DNA from: CAADGN01 sp035443945
GTDB lineage: Bacteria; Planctomycetota; Phycisphaerae; Phycisphaerales; UBA1924
NCBI GenBank assembly: GCA_035443945.1
Contig: DAOMNQ010000010.1
Span: 1 to 64,000, forward strand
Length of the DNA: 64,000 nt
Direction of reading: 5' to 3'
Position 1 is the first letter of the stretch, and each line of letters opens with the position of its first letter. A program made the translations under genes and the position numbers. The notes under the pieces were generated by a model. It saw only the letters and a program-made list of their open reading frames with translations. It did no database searches and was not told the origin of the DNA. This document shows positions 18,791 to 26,705 of the stretch, one piece after another.

Positions 18791-19387
18791 ATGGAACGAT
18801 TGATGCGTGCGGTGGCGATGGCGGGAATGACGCTGGTGCCGGCGGCCGCGTTCGGGGCCGCGGACGAGGCCAAGGGCGAGCCGAGCGTGATCCACGCCCC
18901 GAACGCGGGCGTGATGTCCGGCATCATGGCCGTCGTCGTGTTCCTGCTCGTCTACATGATCCTCGCCACCAAGGTCTGGCCGAAGATCGCCAAGGGCCTG
19001 AAGGAGCGCGAGGAGAAGATCCGCCAGGAGATCGCGGCGGCGGAGGCGGCCCGCCAGCAGGCCGCGGACGCACTGGCGATGTACCAGCAGAGCCTCGCCG
19101 AGGCACGGGCCGAGGCCCAGAAGATGCTCGACGAGACGCGGTCGCAGCAGCAGAAACTCGCGGCGGAACTCAAGGCGAAGGCGGACGTGGAACTCGGGCA
19201 GATGCGAGAGAGGGCGCTGCGGGACATCGAGGGCGCGAAGCGTGCGGCCCTCAACGAGGTGTATGCGGACGCGGCCGGCCTCGCGGCGATGATCGCGTCG
19301 AAGATCCTCCGGCGCGAGATCAACGCCGCCGACCACCAGGCGTTCGTGGACGAATCGCTCGCGGAACTCGAGTCGGCCCGCTCGTGA
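18791..19387 (+). CDS. atpF: ATP synthase F0 subunit b
   Basis: The 198-aa protein has a membrane helix ('GIMAVVVFLLVYMILATKVW', residues about 44-63) followed by a long charged helix rich in Ala, Glu, Gln and Lys that forms the peripheral stalk. An additional hydrophobic N-terminus ('MRAVAMAGMTLVPAAAFG') resembles a signal peptide, as also seen for subunit c here. ATG 18791 is used; an upstream frame adds only low-complexity residues. It lies between atpE and atpH, 22 bp before the latter. Confidence 0.93.
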   Translation: MERLMRAVAMAGMTLVPAAAFGAADEAKGEPSVIHAPNAGVMSGIMAVVVFLLVYMILATKVWPKIAKGLKEREEKIRQEIAAAEAARQQAADALAMYQQSLAEARAEAQKMLDETRSQQQKLAAELKAKADVELGQMRERALRDIEGAKRAALNEVYADAAGLAAMIASKILRREINAADHQAFVDESLAELESARS

Positions 19388-19409
19388 GGCGGCGAGGAAG
19401 GAACCGTCC

Positions 19410-20030
19410 ATGCCTCTGATCGAATCCAAGCCCGACGCCGTGGCGAACACCTACGCCCGCAGCCTCTTCGAGATGGCCGAGGCGGATGGCGGGCGCGAGA
19501 AGTCCGAGTCGATCCTCGACCAGTTGGAGGATGTGCTCGAGATGGCCCGCTCGGACGGGCAGTTCGGCGAGTTCCTCGCCTCGCGCGTGCTGGGCGTGAA
19601 GGCCCGCGAGGGCGCGCTGCGGCGGATTTTCGAAGGTAGGTGCGACGACCTGCTCCTGCGATTCCTGCTCGTGCTGAACAGAAAAGAGCGGCTCGGGCAC
19701 CTGCCGGCGATCGTCGCGGCCTACGACGCCATCGTCCAGGAACGCTTCGGCCGCGTCGAGGTGGACGTCTTCACCGCCGCCCCCGTGAGCGCGAACGAAC
19801 TCGCCGCGGTGCGCGAGCGTCTCGGACGCGCCCTGAACAAGGACGTCATCGTCCATCCCTACGTGGACGAGTCCATCATCGGCGGCGTGCGGTTCCGCAT
19901 CGGCGACCAACTGGTGGACGCCTCGGTGGCGACGCAACTGCGACGCATGCGCGAGCAACTGACCTCGCGCGGGGCGGCCGCGGTGCGCGGCAACGCGGCG
20001 CGGATCATCGGCAACGACGGCGGGTCGTAA
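19410..20030 (+). CDS. atpH: ATP synthase F1 subunit delta
   Basis: The 206-aa delta (OSCP) subunit links the peripheral stalk to the alpha3beta3 head. 'ANTYARSLFEMAE' is the usual N-terminal motif. The C-terminal part has 'VIVHPYVDESIIGGVRFRIGDQLVDASV', shown here as the diagnostic 'GGVRFRIGDQLVD', followed by 'RRMREQL'. It is the last ATP synthase gene in this cluster: pgk follows instead of atpA, so alpha, gamma, beta and epsilon must be encoded elsewhere. Confidence 0.95.
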   Translation: MPLIESKPDAVANTYARSLFEMAEADGGREKSESILDQLEDVLEMARSDGQFGEFLASRVLGVKAREGALRRIFEGRCDDLLLRFLLVLNRKERLGHLPAIVAAYDAIVQERFGRVEVDVFTAAPVSANELAAVRERLGRALNKDVIVHPYVDESIIGGVRFRIGDQLVDASVATQLRRMREQLTSRGAAAVRGNAARIIGNDGGS

Positions 20031-20075
20031 CCCCCCCACCGCCGCGCGATCGGCACAGGACGAGGAGGCACAGGG

Positions 20076-21281
20076 ATGGCGAAGAAGAGCGTCGGGGCCG
20101 TCGAGGTCGCCGGCAAGCGCGTGCTCGTGCGCGTGGACTTCAACGTGCCGATCGACGGCGGCGTGATCGGCGACGACCGGCGCATCCGCGAGGCGCTGCC
20201 GACCGTCAGGTCCGTCATCGACCGCGGCGGGCGGGCCGTGCTGATCTCGCACCTGGGGCGCCCCGAGGGCAAGGGCTTCGAGGAGGCGTACTCGCTCCGC
20301 CCCGTCGCGGCGCGCCTGGGCGAGTTGCTCGGCAGGCCGGTCGCGTTCCCGTCGAAGGACTGCACGGACGAGGCCGCGCTGAACGCCGTCAACACGATGA
20401 AGGACGGCGAGGTCGTGCTGCTCGAGAACCTGCGATTCCACAAGGGCGAGAAGGACGGCGACGCGGCGTTCGCCGGACGGCTCGCCCTGCTCGGCGACGT
20501 GTACGTCAACGACGCCTTCGGCACCTGCCACCGGGCGGACGCCTCGATGGTCGCCCTGCCGCGCGCGATGCAGGGCCGGCCGCGCGTCGTCGGGCTGCTG
20601 GTCGAGAAGGAGATCCGCTACCTGAGCGACGCGCTGCGCGCCCCGGCCAAGCCGTTCGTGGTCGTGCTCGGCGGGGCGAAGGTGTCGGACAAGATCGGCG
20701 CGGTGGGCCACCTGCTGCCGAAGTGCGATGCGCTGCTGGTCGGCGGGGCGATGGCGTACACCTTCCTCCGTGCGCTCGGGCGGCAGGTGGGCGAGAGCCG
20801 CGTCGAGGAGAGGTTCGTCGCCGAGGCGAAGAAGATGATCGAGGAGGCGGCCCGCCTGAAGTGCGACCTGCACCTGCCCGAGGACCACATCTGCTCGACG
20901 CAGTTCGCCGAGACCTCGGGGCAGGTCGAGGTGCAGCGCGAGCACGTCAAGCCCGGCTTCATGGGGCTGGACATCGGGCCGGCGACGCAGGCGACGTTCG
21001 CCCGCGTGCTCCGCGGCGCGAAGACGATCGTCTGGAACGGGCCGATGGGCGTCTTCGAGTGGATGCCCTTCCGCGTCGGCACGCAGCAGGTCGCCCGCGC
21101 CATCGCGGACGCGACGGCCGCCGGCGCGACCAGCATCGTCGGCGGGGGCGACACGGCCGCCGCGGTCGAGCGGTTCAAACTCGCTGACAAGATGTCGCAC
21201 GTCTCCACCGGCGGCGGGGCGAGCCTCGAAATGCTCGAAGGCAAGCGCTTCGCGAGCGTGGACCTGCTCGACGAGGCGTAG
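20076..21281 (+). CDS. pgk: Phosphoglycerate kinase
   Basis: The 401-aa cytoplasmic enzyme interconverts 1,3-bisphosphoglycerate + ADP and 3-phosphoglycerate + ATP in glycolysis. Substrate-site motifs 'RVDFNVP', 'SHLGRPEGK' and 'ENLRFHKGEKDGD' are in the N-terminal domain. The nucleotide-binding motifs are 'VWNGPMGVFE' and 'GGGDTAAAVERF' in the C-terminal domain. The length is normal. It lies 45 bp after atpH on the same strand with AGGAGG-like spacing upstream, so it may be read with the ATP synthase genes. Confidence 0.97.
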   Translation: MAKKSVGAVEVAGKRVLVRVDFNVPIDGGVIGDDRRIREALPTVRSVIDRGGRAVLISHLGRPEGKGFEEAYSLRPVAARLGELLGRPVAFPSKDCTDEAALNAVNTMKDGEVVLLENLRFHKGEKDGDAAFAGRLALLGDVYVNDAFGTCHRADASMVALPRAMQGRPRVVGLLVEKEIRYLSDALRAPAKPFVVVLGGAKVSDKIGAVGHLLPKCDALLVGGAMAYTFLRALGRQVGESRVEERFVAEAKKMIEEAARLKCDLHLPEDHICSTQFAETSGQVEVQREHVKPGFMGLDIGPATQATFARVLRGAKTIVWNGPMGVFEWMPFRVGTQQVARAIADATAAGATSIVGGGDTAAAVERFKLADKMSHVSTGGGASLEMLEGKRFASVDLLDEA

Positions 21282-21294
21282 GCTTGGCCACGCC

Positions 21295-23076
21295 ATGAGC
21301 CACCGCCCGCCGGTGCGCGACCTGCTGGTGCTCGCCGCCCTGTGCGCGGTGGTGTTTTTCCTCGGCCTCTCCACGCACGGTCTGACCAACTGGCAGGAAG
21401 CCCAGCGCGCGCTCGTCGCCCGCGAGATGCACGACCGCGGCGAGTGGCTCGTGCCGATGGTGCACGACCGGCCCTACCTCGCCAAGCCGCCGATGGTCTA
21501 CTGGGCGCCGATGGCCCTCGCGCGGCTGACGGGCACGCGCCCCGGCGAGTGGCACCTGCGTGCGACCGTCGCGCTCGCCTCGTCGCTGGGCGTGCTGGGC
21601 GTCTACCTGCTCGGGAGGCGGATGCTGCGCGAGCCGGACGGGGGCGAGGGGGGGGGCCTCGGCGGGCGCGCCTGGGCGCAGCACGCGGCGTGGTGGGCGG
21701 CCCTGTTCCTGGGCACGGGCATCCTCTCGGTGCGCTCCGGGCGCATCGGCGAACTCGACGCGATCCTCGTCCCCTTCGTCGTCGGCGCGGTCTGGGCGAT
21801 CGACGCCGCGTGGCGCTCGCACCGGCAGCGCGGGCGCACGGCGTGGGCGGCGGTGCTGGCGGCGTGCATGTGCGCCGCGGGGGCCGCGCTCACGAAGGGG
21901 CCGCCGGGGTTGCTCGTCATCGGGCTGGCCGCCTATGGCGGGATCGCGCTGCGCTGCGCCGTCGAGCATCCGCCCCGCGGCCGGCGGGCGTGGGGCGTCG
22001 TCGCGGCGTGTGCGCTCGCGGCGGCCGCGGCGGTGGCGGCAACGCAGGCGGACCAGGTGCGATCGTTCGGCGAAGGCGTCGGCCTCACGCTGATGATGGC
22101 GTGCGCGGCCGTCCCCGCCGCGCTCGTCGGCGCGCTGGCTCGCCCCGCGCCGCTGCGGGCGTGCATCGCCGCGTTTGCGCGCACACACCCGGTCGCCGTG
22201 CTGGGCGCGGGCACGCTCGCGCTCTGGGCGTGGGGGCGAGCGGTGACGGCCCGCATCGGACCCGACGCCGTGCGGGCCGCGATGGAACTCGAGGCCTCGG
22301 AGAACCTGCAACTCTTCGTGCACGAGGCGCCGGTCGCGTACCTGGAGGCGGCGGTCTACGGCGTCGGCCTCGGCTCGATCGCGGCGATCGCGGCCTTCGC
22401 GTGGCTCGCCCGCGACCGCGTGCGCCCGACGCCGGGGCTGTGCACGCTCCTGGCGTGGGTGGCCCTGGGCGTGTGCGGGTTCGCCGTGCTGAGCAAGGGC
22501 GTGCCGCGCTACCTGACGCCGGTCTGGCCGGGCGTCGCGCTGCTGGGGGGGGCGTGGATGGCGTCGGCGGTGCGCGACTTCGCGCGGGGGCGTGCGCTGG
22601 CGCGGGGCGCCGGCGTCGCGGTCGCGGTGATGGCGGTCGGGCATGGCGCGTGGTACGGCTACCTGCGCGAGGCGGTGGAGTCGGAGCGCTCGCCGCGTGC
22701 GTTCATCGCCGCGCTGCGCGAGCCGGGGCTGCTGGTCGATCCGTCGCGTCTTGCTTCGGTGGACTTCTGGCACCCGGCGGTGGAGTACTACGCGGGCGTG
22801 CGCGTCGAGCCGTACTTCGACGCCGGGCCGGAGACGCGGCATCCGTTCGGCGCGCCGCTGCCGCTGAGCGTGCTGGTGGATCGCGTGCGGGCGGAGGGGG
22901 CGTGGACCGTGCTGGTGCGGTCAGCCCCGCACGCCGACGCCGAGCCGGGCGACCCGCTCGACCGCATCCGCGCGGCCGGGCTGGAGGTGACGCCGCTCAC
23001 CGTCGGGGCGCGCTTCGAGATCGACTACGGGCGCACGGAGGTGATCGCCGTACGCGTCCGCGCGGCGAAACGGTGA
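21295..23076 (+). CDS. ArnT/PMT-like (GT39 family) membrane glycosyltransferase
   Basis: The 593-aa polytopic membrane protein starts with a helix followed by an extracytoplasmic loop 'NWQEAQRALVAREM', which corresponds to the conserved acidic first loop of lipid-linked-sugar transferases. 'YLAKPPMVYWAPMALARLTG' follows (shown in part: 'KPPMVYW'). Roughly ten to twelve helices lead to a soluble C-terminal part (about 480-593). Such enzymes transfer sugars from polyprenyl phosphate donors to lipid A or proteins; the acceptor here is unknown. It lies 13 bp after pgk. Confidence 0.75.
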   Translation: MSHRPPVRDLLVLAALCAVVFFLGLSTHGLTNWQEAQRALVAREMHDRGEWLVPMVHDRPYLAKPPMVYWAPMALARLTGTRPGEWHLRATVALASSLGVLGVYLLGRRMLREPDGGEGGGLGGRAWAQHAAWWAALFLGTGILSVRSGRIGELDAILVPFVVGAVWAIDAAWRSHRQRGRTAWAAVLAACMCAAGAALTKGPPGLLVIGLAAYGGIALRCAVEHPPRGRRAWGVVAACALAAAAAVAATQADQVRSFGEGVGLTLMMACAAVPAALVGALARPAPLRACIAAFARTHPVAVLGAGTLALWAWGRAVTARIGPDAVRAAMELEASENLQLFVHEAPVAYLEAAVYGVGLGSIAAIAAFAWLARDRVRPTPGLCTLLAWVALGVCGFAVLSKGVPRYLTPVWPGVALLGGAWMASAVRDFARGRALARGAGVAVAVMAVGHGAWYGYLREAVESERSPRAFIAALREPGLLVDPSRLASVDFWHPAVEYYAGVRVEPYFDAGPETRHPFGAPLPLSVLVDRVRAEGAWTVLVRSAPHADAEPGDPLDRIRAAGLEVTPLTVGARFEIDYGRTEVIAVRVRAAKR

Positions 23077-23082
23077 CCGAGT

Positions 23083-23190
23083 CTACCGCCCTTCGCCGTC
23101 GCGCCGCACGTCCGCCGCCGTCAGCCCGCTGCGCCACGTGCCGCAGTCGGGGCACTTCACGCGGTGGCCGTTGACGATCCGCAGGAGCAT
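23083..23190 (-). CDS. Possible 35-aa peptide with a CPDCG motif
   Basis: A minus-strand frame of 36 codons reads MLLRIVNGHRVKCPDCGTWR... and ends 7 bp after the glycosyltransferase stop on the opposite strand. It has a single CxxC pair, so it could be half of a zinc ribbon or a decayed end of a longer gene. It starts just 3' of the restriction-modification gene. Coding status is uncertain. Confidence 0.25.
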   Translation of the reverse strand: MLLRIVNGHRVKCPDCGTWRSGLTAADVRRDGEGR

Positions 23191-23196
23191 CGCGGG

Positions 23197-23528
23197 TCAA
23201 AGAGCGTCAATTGCGGCAAGGTCGTCCTCCGTCGGCTTCGCCACGCCTTCGACTTCAAGGGCGATCTCCTTCCTCCTGTCGCGAAGCCTCGCTCGGGTTT
23301 CGATCACTTCGCGCGTCTCAGCCGCGATCGCCGCCCGTAGGGCGCTATCCTTGGGAACGGGAAGCAGCACTTCAAAGAGCCGCTTACCAAGCGTGTCGAT
23401 GATGTCGCGCGTGAACTGCTTCGAGCGCATCTGGCGTCGGACGATGGGGGCGTTGAGAAGGGCGAGAAGCAGGTACGGATCCATTTCCTTGGGCCGCTCG
23501 ACCCGAAGTTTGTAAAGGCCGCCGCAGT
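23197..23528 (-). pseudogene. Detached C-terminal part of the restriction-modification specificity domain
   Basis: In a different frame from the main gene, the minus strand continues the specificity domain: 'CGGLYKLRVERPKEMDPYLLL', 'FTRDIIDTLGKRLFEVLLPVPKD', then a coiled-coil end 'TREVIETRARLRDRRKEI'. Only short parts are quoted. The transition occurs near 23524-23528, where one missing base would restore a continuous protein (…RILT-CGGLYKL…). Either the gene carries a natural frameshift or the sequence has an error there. Confidence 0.7.
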
Positions 23529-25796
23529 GAGGATGCGCGTGTCCTTCTCGGTGAGGATGCAGGATGTGCCGACGAGGTACGTGCCGTCGCGGACGACGAA
23601 GATGTCGCCCGCCTTGACGTCCTGGCGATTCGCCTCGTAGATATCCTCCGAGACGGCCTGCTTCGGATCGCCCTTGAGTTCCCAGTTCGAGATGTCGGAG
23701 GTGCGGATGAAGGGGATGTCGCCCGTCCCGTAGGCCATCCTGCCGACTTCGATCCCTGTTTCCCAAGATAGTACAGCGTCTTTCCCTCCTTTGCACAGGT
23801 CCGCCAACTGCACAAACTTGTGTGTGTCGCGCAGCTGGACGATGTCTCGCTCCAACTCGGGGTCGTAATATTTCGGAATAAAGATGTCGCCGCGAACGTC
23901 GGACATTGTCATGAGGAAGCCGAAGCGGTCTCTCGTAAGGCCCCTCTTCTTCGCAACCAGATCGGCGTGCCGAGCCTGAACCAGGGGAATATCGTCCAGC
24001 AGGACCAACTTCCCGTCCTTGTCCTTCCGGTACGTCGGGTTTGCCCGCGAGTCGTGCCCGCACCACTTGACATCCGCCATGAAGATGTCGTAGTCCTCAT
24101 TCTCCGTGGGCTTGGTGTTTTCGACGAACAGCACGCACACCTTCGCGTGCGTGCCGCCCTTGCCGCTGGTCTTGAACAGCGGTTCGGGCATCGACACCAC
24201 GCCGCGAATCTTGGCCCGCCGTTGCAGCCACGTCACCACGTACTCATACGTCGGCATGCCGAATACCGCTTCCGGCAGGACGATCCCGAGCCGCCCGCCG
24301 GGCTTGAGCAACTGCAAGCACCGCTCCAGGAACAGAATCTGGGGCGGCTGATCGTCGTGAAGCGTGGCGGTCTTCACCAGCGTCTTGGTTCCCTTGTCCC
24401 GCTTCCACTTGTAACCAAGATCGAACTGGGACAGGATCGGTTCGCCTTTGACCACGATCTTCTTGCCGAAGGGCGGGTTGGTCAGGATCACGTCGAACGT
24501 GCCTGGCTTGATCTTCTCGCGCATCGTCTCGGGCCAGGACGAGTACGGCTCGAGCGAGTTCCGACAGAACACGCCGCCTCGGCCGTCCCCGACCAGCGCC
24601 ATGTACGCCTTGCATACCTTTGCGAGGAACGCATCCTTGTCGATGCCTCGAAAGCAATCGGTCGAGACCTGTATCTGACGCCGTGCCAGTTGCGAGGGCT
24701 TCCATCCCTTTCGTTTTGCTTCCTCAGCCTGGGCCGCCCAGACGTGGGCGAGCGCTCCGATGAGGAATCCCCCGGAGCCGCACGCCGGATCGATGATCTT
24801 CTCCCCCGGCCTGGGATCGACGATCCTGACCATCATGTCCACGACGTTGCGCGGCGTGAAGAACTGCCCCTCTGAGCCGCGGAGAGCGGGGCCGATGAAG
24901 ACCTCGAAGGCATCGCCGACGGCATCGCGGTCGGCGTCCATGATGCAGTAGTTCTGGAGCTCGCCCACAACGTACCGGAGGCTTTCCGCGTCGAGCCTGA
25001 TCGTGTCGGACGGCTCGAACACGTCGCCATACATCTTGTTCTTGACCGCATCGAAGAGTCGAACGATCCGTACCTTCACGTCGTCAGCGCTCTCGCCAAC
25101 GCCGGCCCGGAAGACGACCGTGTCGCCGGGGTCGCACTCCTGCTCGTCCAGAATCTTGCAGAACAGGATGTTGATGATCTCCTGGGCCAGGGCCTCGTCG
25201 CGCGTGATGCCGGTTGTCATGCCCGCGAGGTGATTGCGGATGTCGCGGAAGGTCGCCTTCAGATTCGCTGGCTTTCGCAGATCCTTGCGCTTGTACAGCC
25301 CGATGTCCTCGATCCGTTGTCCCTTGCGCGGGATGGTCGGTAGTTCTTCGTAGGTGCGCCGTCCGTCCCTGTGGTGGATCTTGCGCAGGTAGAGGTGGTT
25401 TTCGCCGTTGAACCACACACCGACCTCGGCAGCGGACATGTCGAGATACAATCGAAGTTGATGCTCCCCGTCCCTGCGCTCCTTCTTCTTGCACTCGACC
25501 ACCATGAACAACTCATCCTCGGTCTTTCGAGGCGACCTGAACACGGCGATATCCACAGGGAACGACCTGTCCTCATCGGACGGCCGGGCACGCACCCGGA
25601 ACTGTGGCCGGGTCTGAATTTGCTCACGGACGTACCCGTAGTCCTCGACCAGGCGTCGCGCGAACACCTGCACGGCGTCACGCTCCTCGGGCGTTTCACG
25701 GACTTCCTCACGGCTGATGAAGTCGATGATGTAACCGGGCCTCGGGGTCGCCGGCGCCTGCTCGGATCTGGGCGGTGCTTTGCTCTGGCGTGCCAT
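23304..25796 (-). CDS. Single-chain restriction-modification protein (nuclease, N6-adenine methylase, specificity domain), frameshifted near its end
   Basis: The N-terminal nuclease-like domain (type I HsdR_N-like) has a PD-(D/E)XK pattern, D82 in 'PVDIAVF' and E101/K103 in 'VVECKKK'. The central type I-style methylase has 'FTPRNVVDMMVRI', the SAM-binding 'IDPACGSGGFLIGAL' and the catalytic 'ILTNPPFGKK' (about residue 440). A target-recognition half-domain begins near 700 ('GDIPFIRTSDI', 'GDIFVVRDGTYLVGT'). The frame shifts near 23526, so the last ~108 native residues lie in another frame (23197-23528), and this frame instead ends in an Arg/Ser-rich tail. GC content is visibly lower than in the neighbours, suggesting horizontal acquisition. 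No separate hsdR or hsdS is present. ATG 25796 is used. Confidence 0.85.
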   Translation of the reverse strand: MARQSKAPPRSEQAPATPRPGYIIDFISREEVRETPEERDAVQVFARRLVEDYGYVREQIQTRPQFRVRARPSDEDRSFPVDIAVFRSPRKTEDELFMVVECKKKERRDGEHQLRLYLDMSAAEVGVWFNGENHLYLRKIHHRDGRRTYEELPTIPRKGQRIEDIGLYKRKDLRKPANLKATFRDIRNHLAGMTTGITRDEALAQEIINILFCKILDEQECDPGDTVVFRAGVGESADDVKVRIVRLFDAVKNKMYGDVFEPSDTIRLDAESLRYVVGELQNYCIMDADRDAVGDAFEVFIGPALRGSEGQFFTPRNVVDMMVRIVDPRPGEKIIDPACGSGGFLIGALAHVWAAQAEEAKRKGWKPSQLARRQIQVSTDCFRGIDKDAFLAKVCKAYMALVGDGRGGVFCRNSLEPYSSWPETMREKIKPGTFDVILTNPPFGKKIVVKGEPILSQFDLGYKWKRDKGTKTLVKTATLHDDQPPQILFLERCLQLLKPGGRLGIVLPEAVFGMPTYEYVVTWLQRRAKIRGVVSMPEPLFKTSGKGGTHAKVCVLFVENTKPTENEDYDIFMADVKWCGHDSRANPTYRKDKDGKLVLLDDIPLVQARHADLVAKKRGLTRDRFGFLMTMSDVRGDIFIPKYYDPELERDIVQLRDTHKFVQLADLCKGGKDAVLSWETGIEVGRMAYGTGDIPFIRTSDISNWELKGDPKQAVSEDIYEANRQDVKAGDIFVVRDGTYLVGTSCILTEKDTRILTAAAFTNFGSSGPRKWIRTCFSPFSTPPSSDARCARSSSRATSSTRLVSGSLKCCFPFPRIAPYGRRSRLRRAK

Positions 25797-25884
25797 CAAT
25801 CGACTCGATCATCGGGGTGCGGGTTCGGTTCCTGAGCGGGAAGCGTACACCATACGACCGAACTTTGCAGGGCGGTATCCCAAC

Positions 25885-25890
25885 ATTATA
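25885..25890 (-). promoter_or_regulatory. Perfect -10 TATAAT upstream of the restriction-modification gene
   Basis: TATAAT on the minus strand lies about 88 bp before the ATG at 25796, in the AT-richer gap between this gene and the zinc-ribbon gene. No good -35 is found at the expected 16-18 bp spacing. It would give a leader of about 80 nt. Confidence 0.45.
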
Positions 25891-25913
25891 CAGGGAAACC
25901 CCCGGTCATCCCC

Positions 25914-26639
25914 TCAGAGTCCGAACCGCCGCCACGCCACGCCGCACTCGGGGCACGCCGGGCCGGTGCAGCCCGCGAGGTCGTAGCCGCAGTGTTCGCA
26001 CAGGCCGCGGGCGCGGCGGCGGCGGCGGCGGATCGCGCCGGGGGCGGTAAGCAGCACGAGCCACACCGCGCTCCACGCGGCCGCGTTCAGCGCGAGGCCC
26101 GGCCAGAGCGGACGCAGCGGGAGCGCGCGGAAGTCGCGGACGCGGGAGGTCGGCACGCCGATGACGGGGAGGCCGCCGATGAGCCGCTCGTTCACGATCG
26201 TGTTGCCGGCCAGATCGCCGTGTATCGAGTACCACAGGCACGGCAAGGGCCAGCCGTAGGAGGTGTCCGAGCCGATCATGCTCTCCGGCCCCACCCGGCC
26301 GCGCGCGAGCGTGCCCCACGATGGGGGCGGCTCCCTGATTCGAAACCACATGTCCCCGTCGCGGCGTTCGGCCTCGAGCTTCACGTTCCTGGCACGCATG
26401 ACCTCGACGGCCTCCGCGGGCGGGAGGTCGGCGTCGTCGTCGGCGAGGTCATACCACCACGCGTCGCGCACGCCGATCCGGCCGACCTCGTGGCTCGACC
26501 ACGCCCGTCCGTCCCCGCCCAGCCAGGCCCGCGCCACGCGACGCGGGTACATCGGCACCGGCACCGCGACCGCGAGCAGCCACGCCACGCCGAGCGTCGT
26601 CGCCACACCGAGCAGAGTGGCGGCCTTCCAGCGGCGCAT
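25914..26639 (-). CDS. Membrane protein with C-terminal zinc ribbon (family copy 3)
   Basis: The 241-aa protein has an N-terminal helix ('LLGVATTLGVAWLLAVAV'), an extracytoplasmic middle region, a second helix ('LNAAAWSAVWLVLLTAPG'), an Arg-rich stretch and 'GLCEHCGYDLAGC..PACPECG'. It shares the 'PLWPGLALN' junction before helix 2 with copies 1 and 2 ('PLWGGFAIN', 'PVWPGFALN'). Translation from the ATG of 'MRRWKAATLL' (26639) gives the expected short N-terminus; a longer frame is open to 26693. Unknown function. Confidence 0.7.
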   Translation of the reverse strand: MRRWKAATLLGVATTLGVAWLLAVAVPVPMYPRRVARAWLGGDGRAWSSHEVGRIGVRDAWWYDLADDDADLPPAEAVEVMRARNVKLEAERRDGDMWFRIREPPPSWGTLARGRVGPESMIGSDTSYGWPLPCLWYSIHGDLAGNTIVNERLIGGLPVIGVPTSRVRDFRALPLRPLWPGLALNAAAWSAVWLVLLTAPGAIRRRRRRARGLCEHCGYDLAGCTGPACPECGVAWRRFGL

Positions 26640-26681
26640 CCGGGCATGGTACGGGCAAGTCGGCGGATCGTTGCGTGCGGA

Positions 26682-26705
26682 CCGCTCCCTCACGGTCGCG
26701 GCTCG
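26682..26705. repeat. REP-like CCGCTCCCTCACGGTCGCGG element
   Basis: A 24-bp element with inverted parts (CCGC...GCGG) lies between the stop of the TPR-sulfotransferase gene and the zinc-ribbon start. From general experience the same word is common in planctomycete intergenic regions, but copy number cannot be checked here. Confidence 0.35.

Noticed and set aside
17528..19450. Minus-strand open frame of 640 codons opposite the ATP synthase genes
   Set aside because: All the plus-strand genes here are well-known subunits; the antisense translation is low-complexity.
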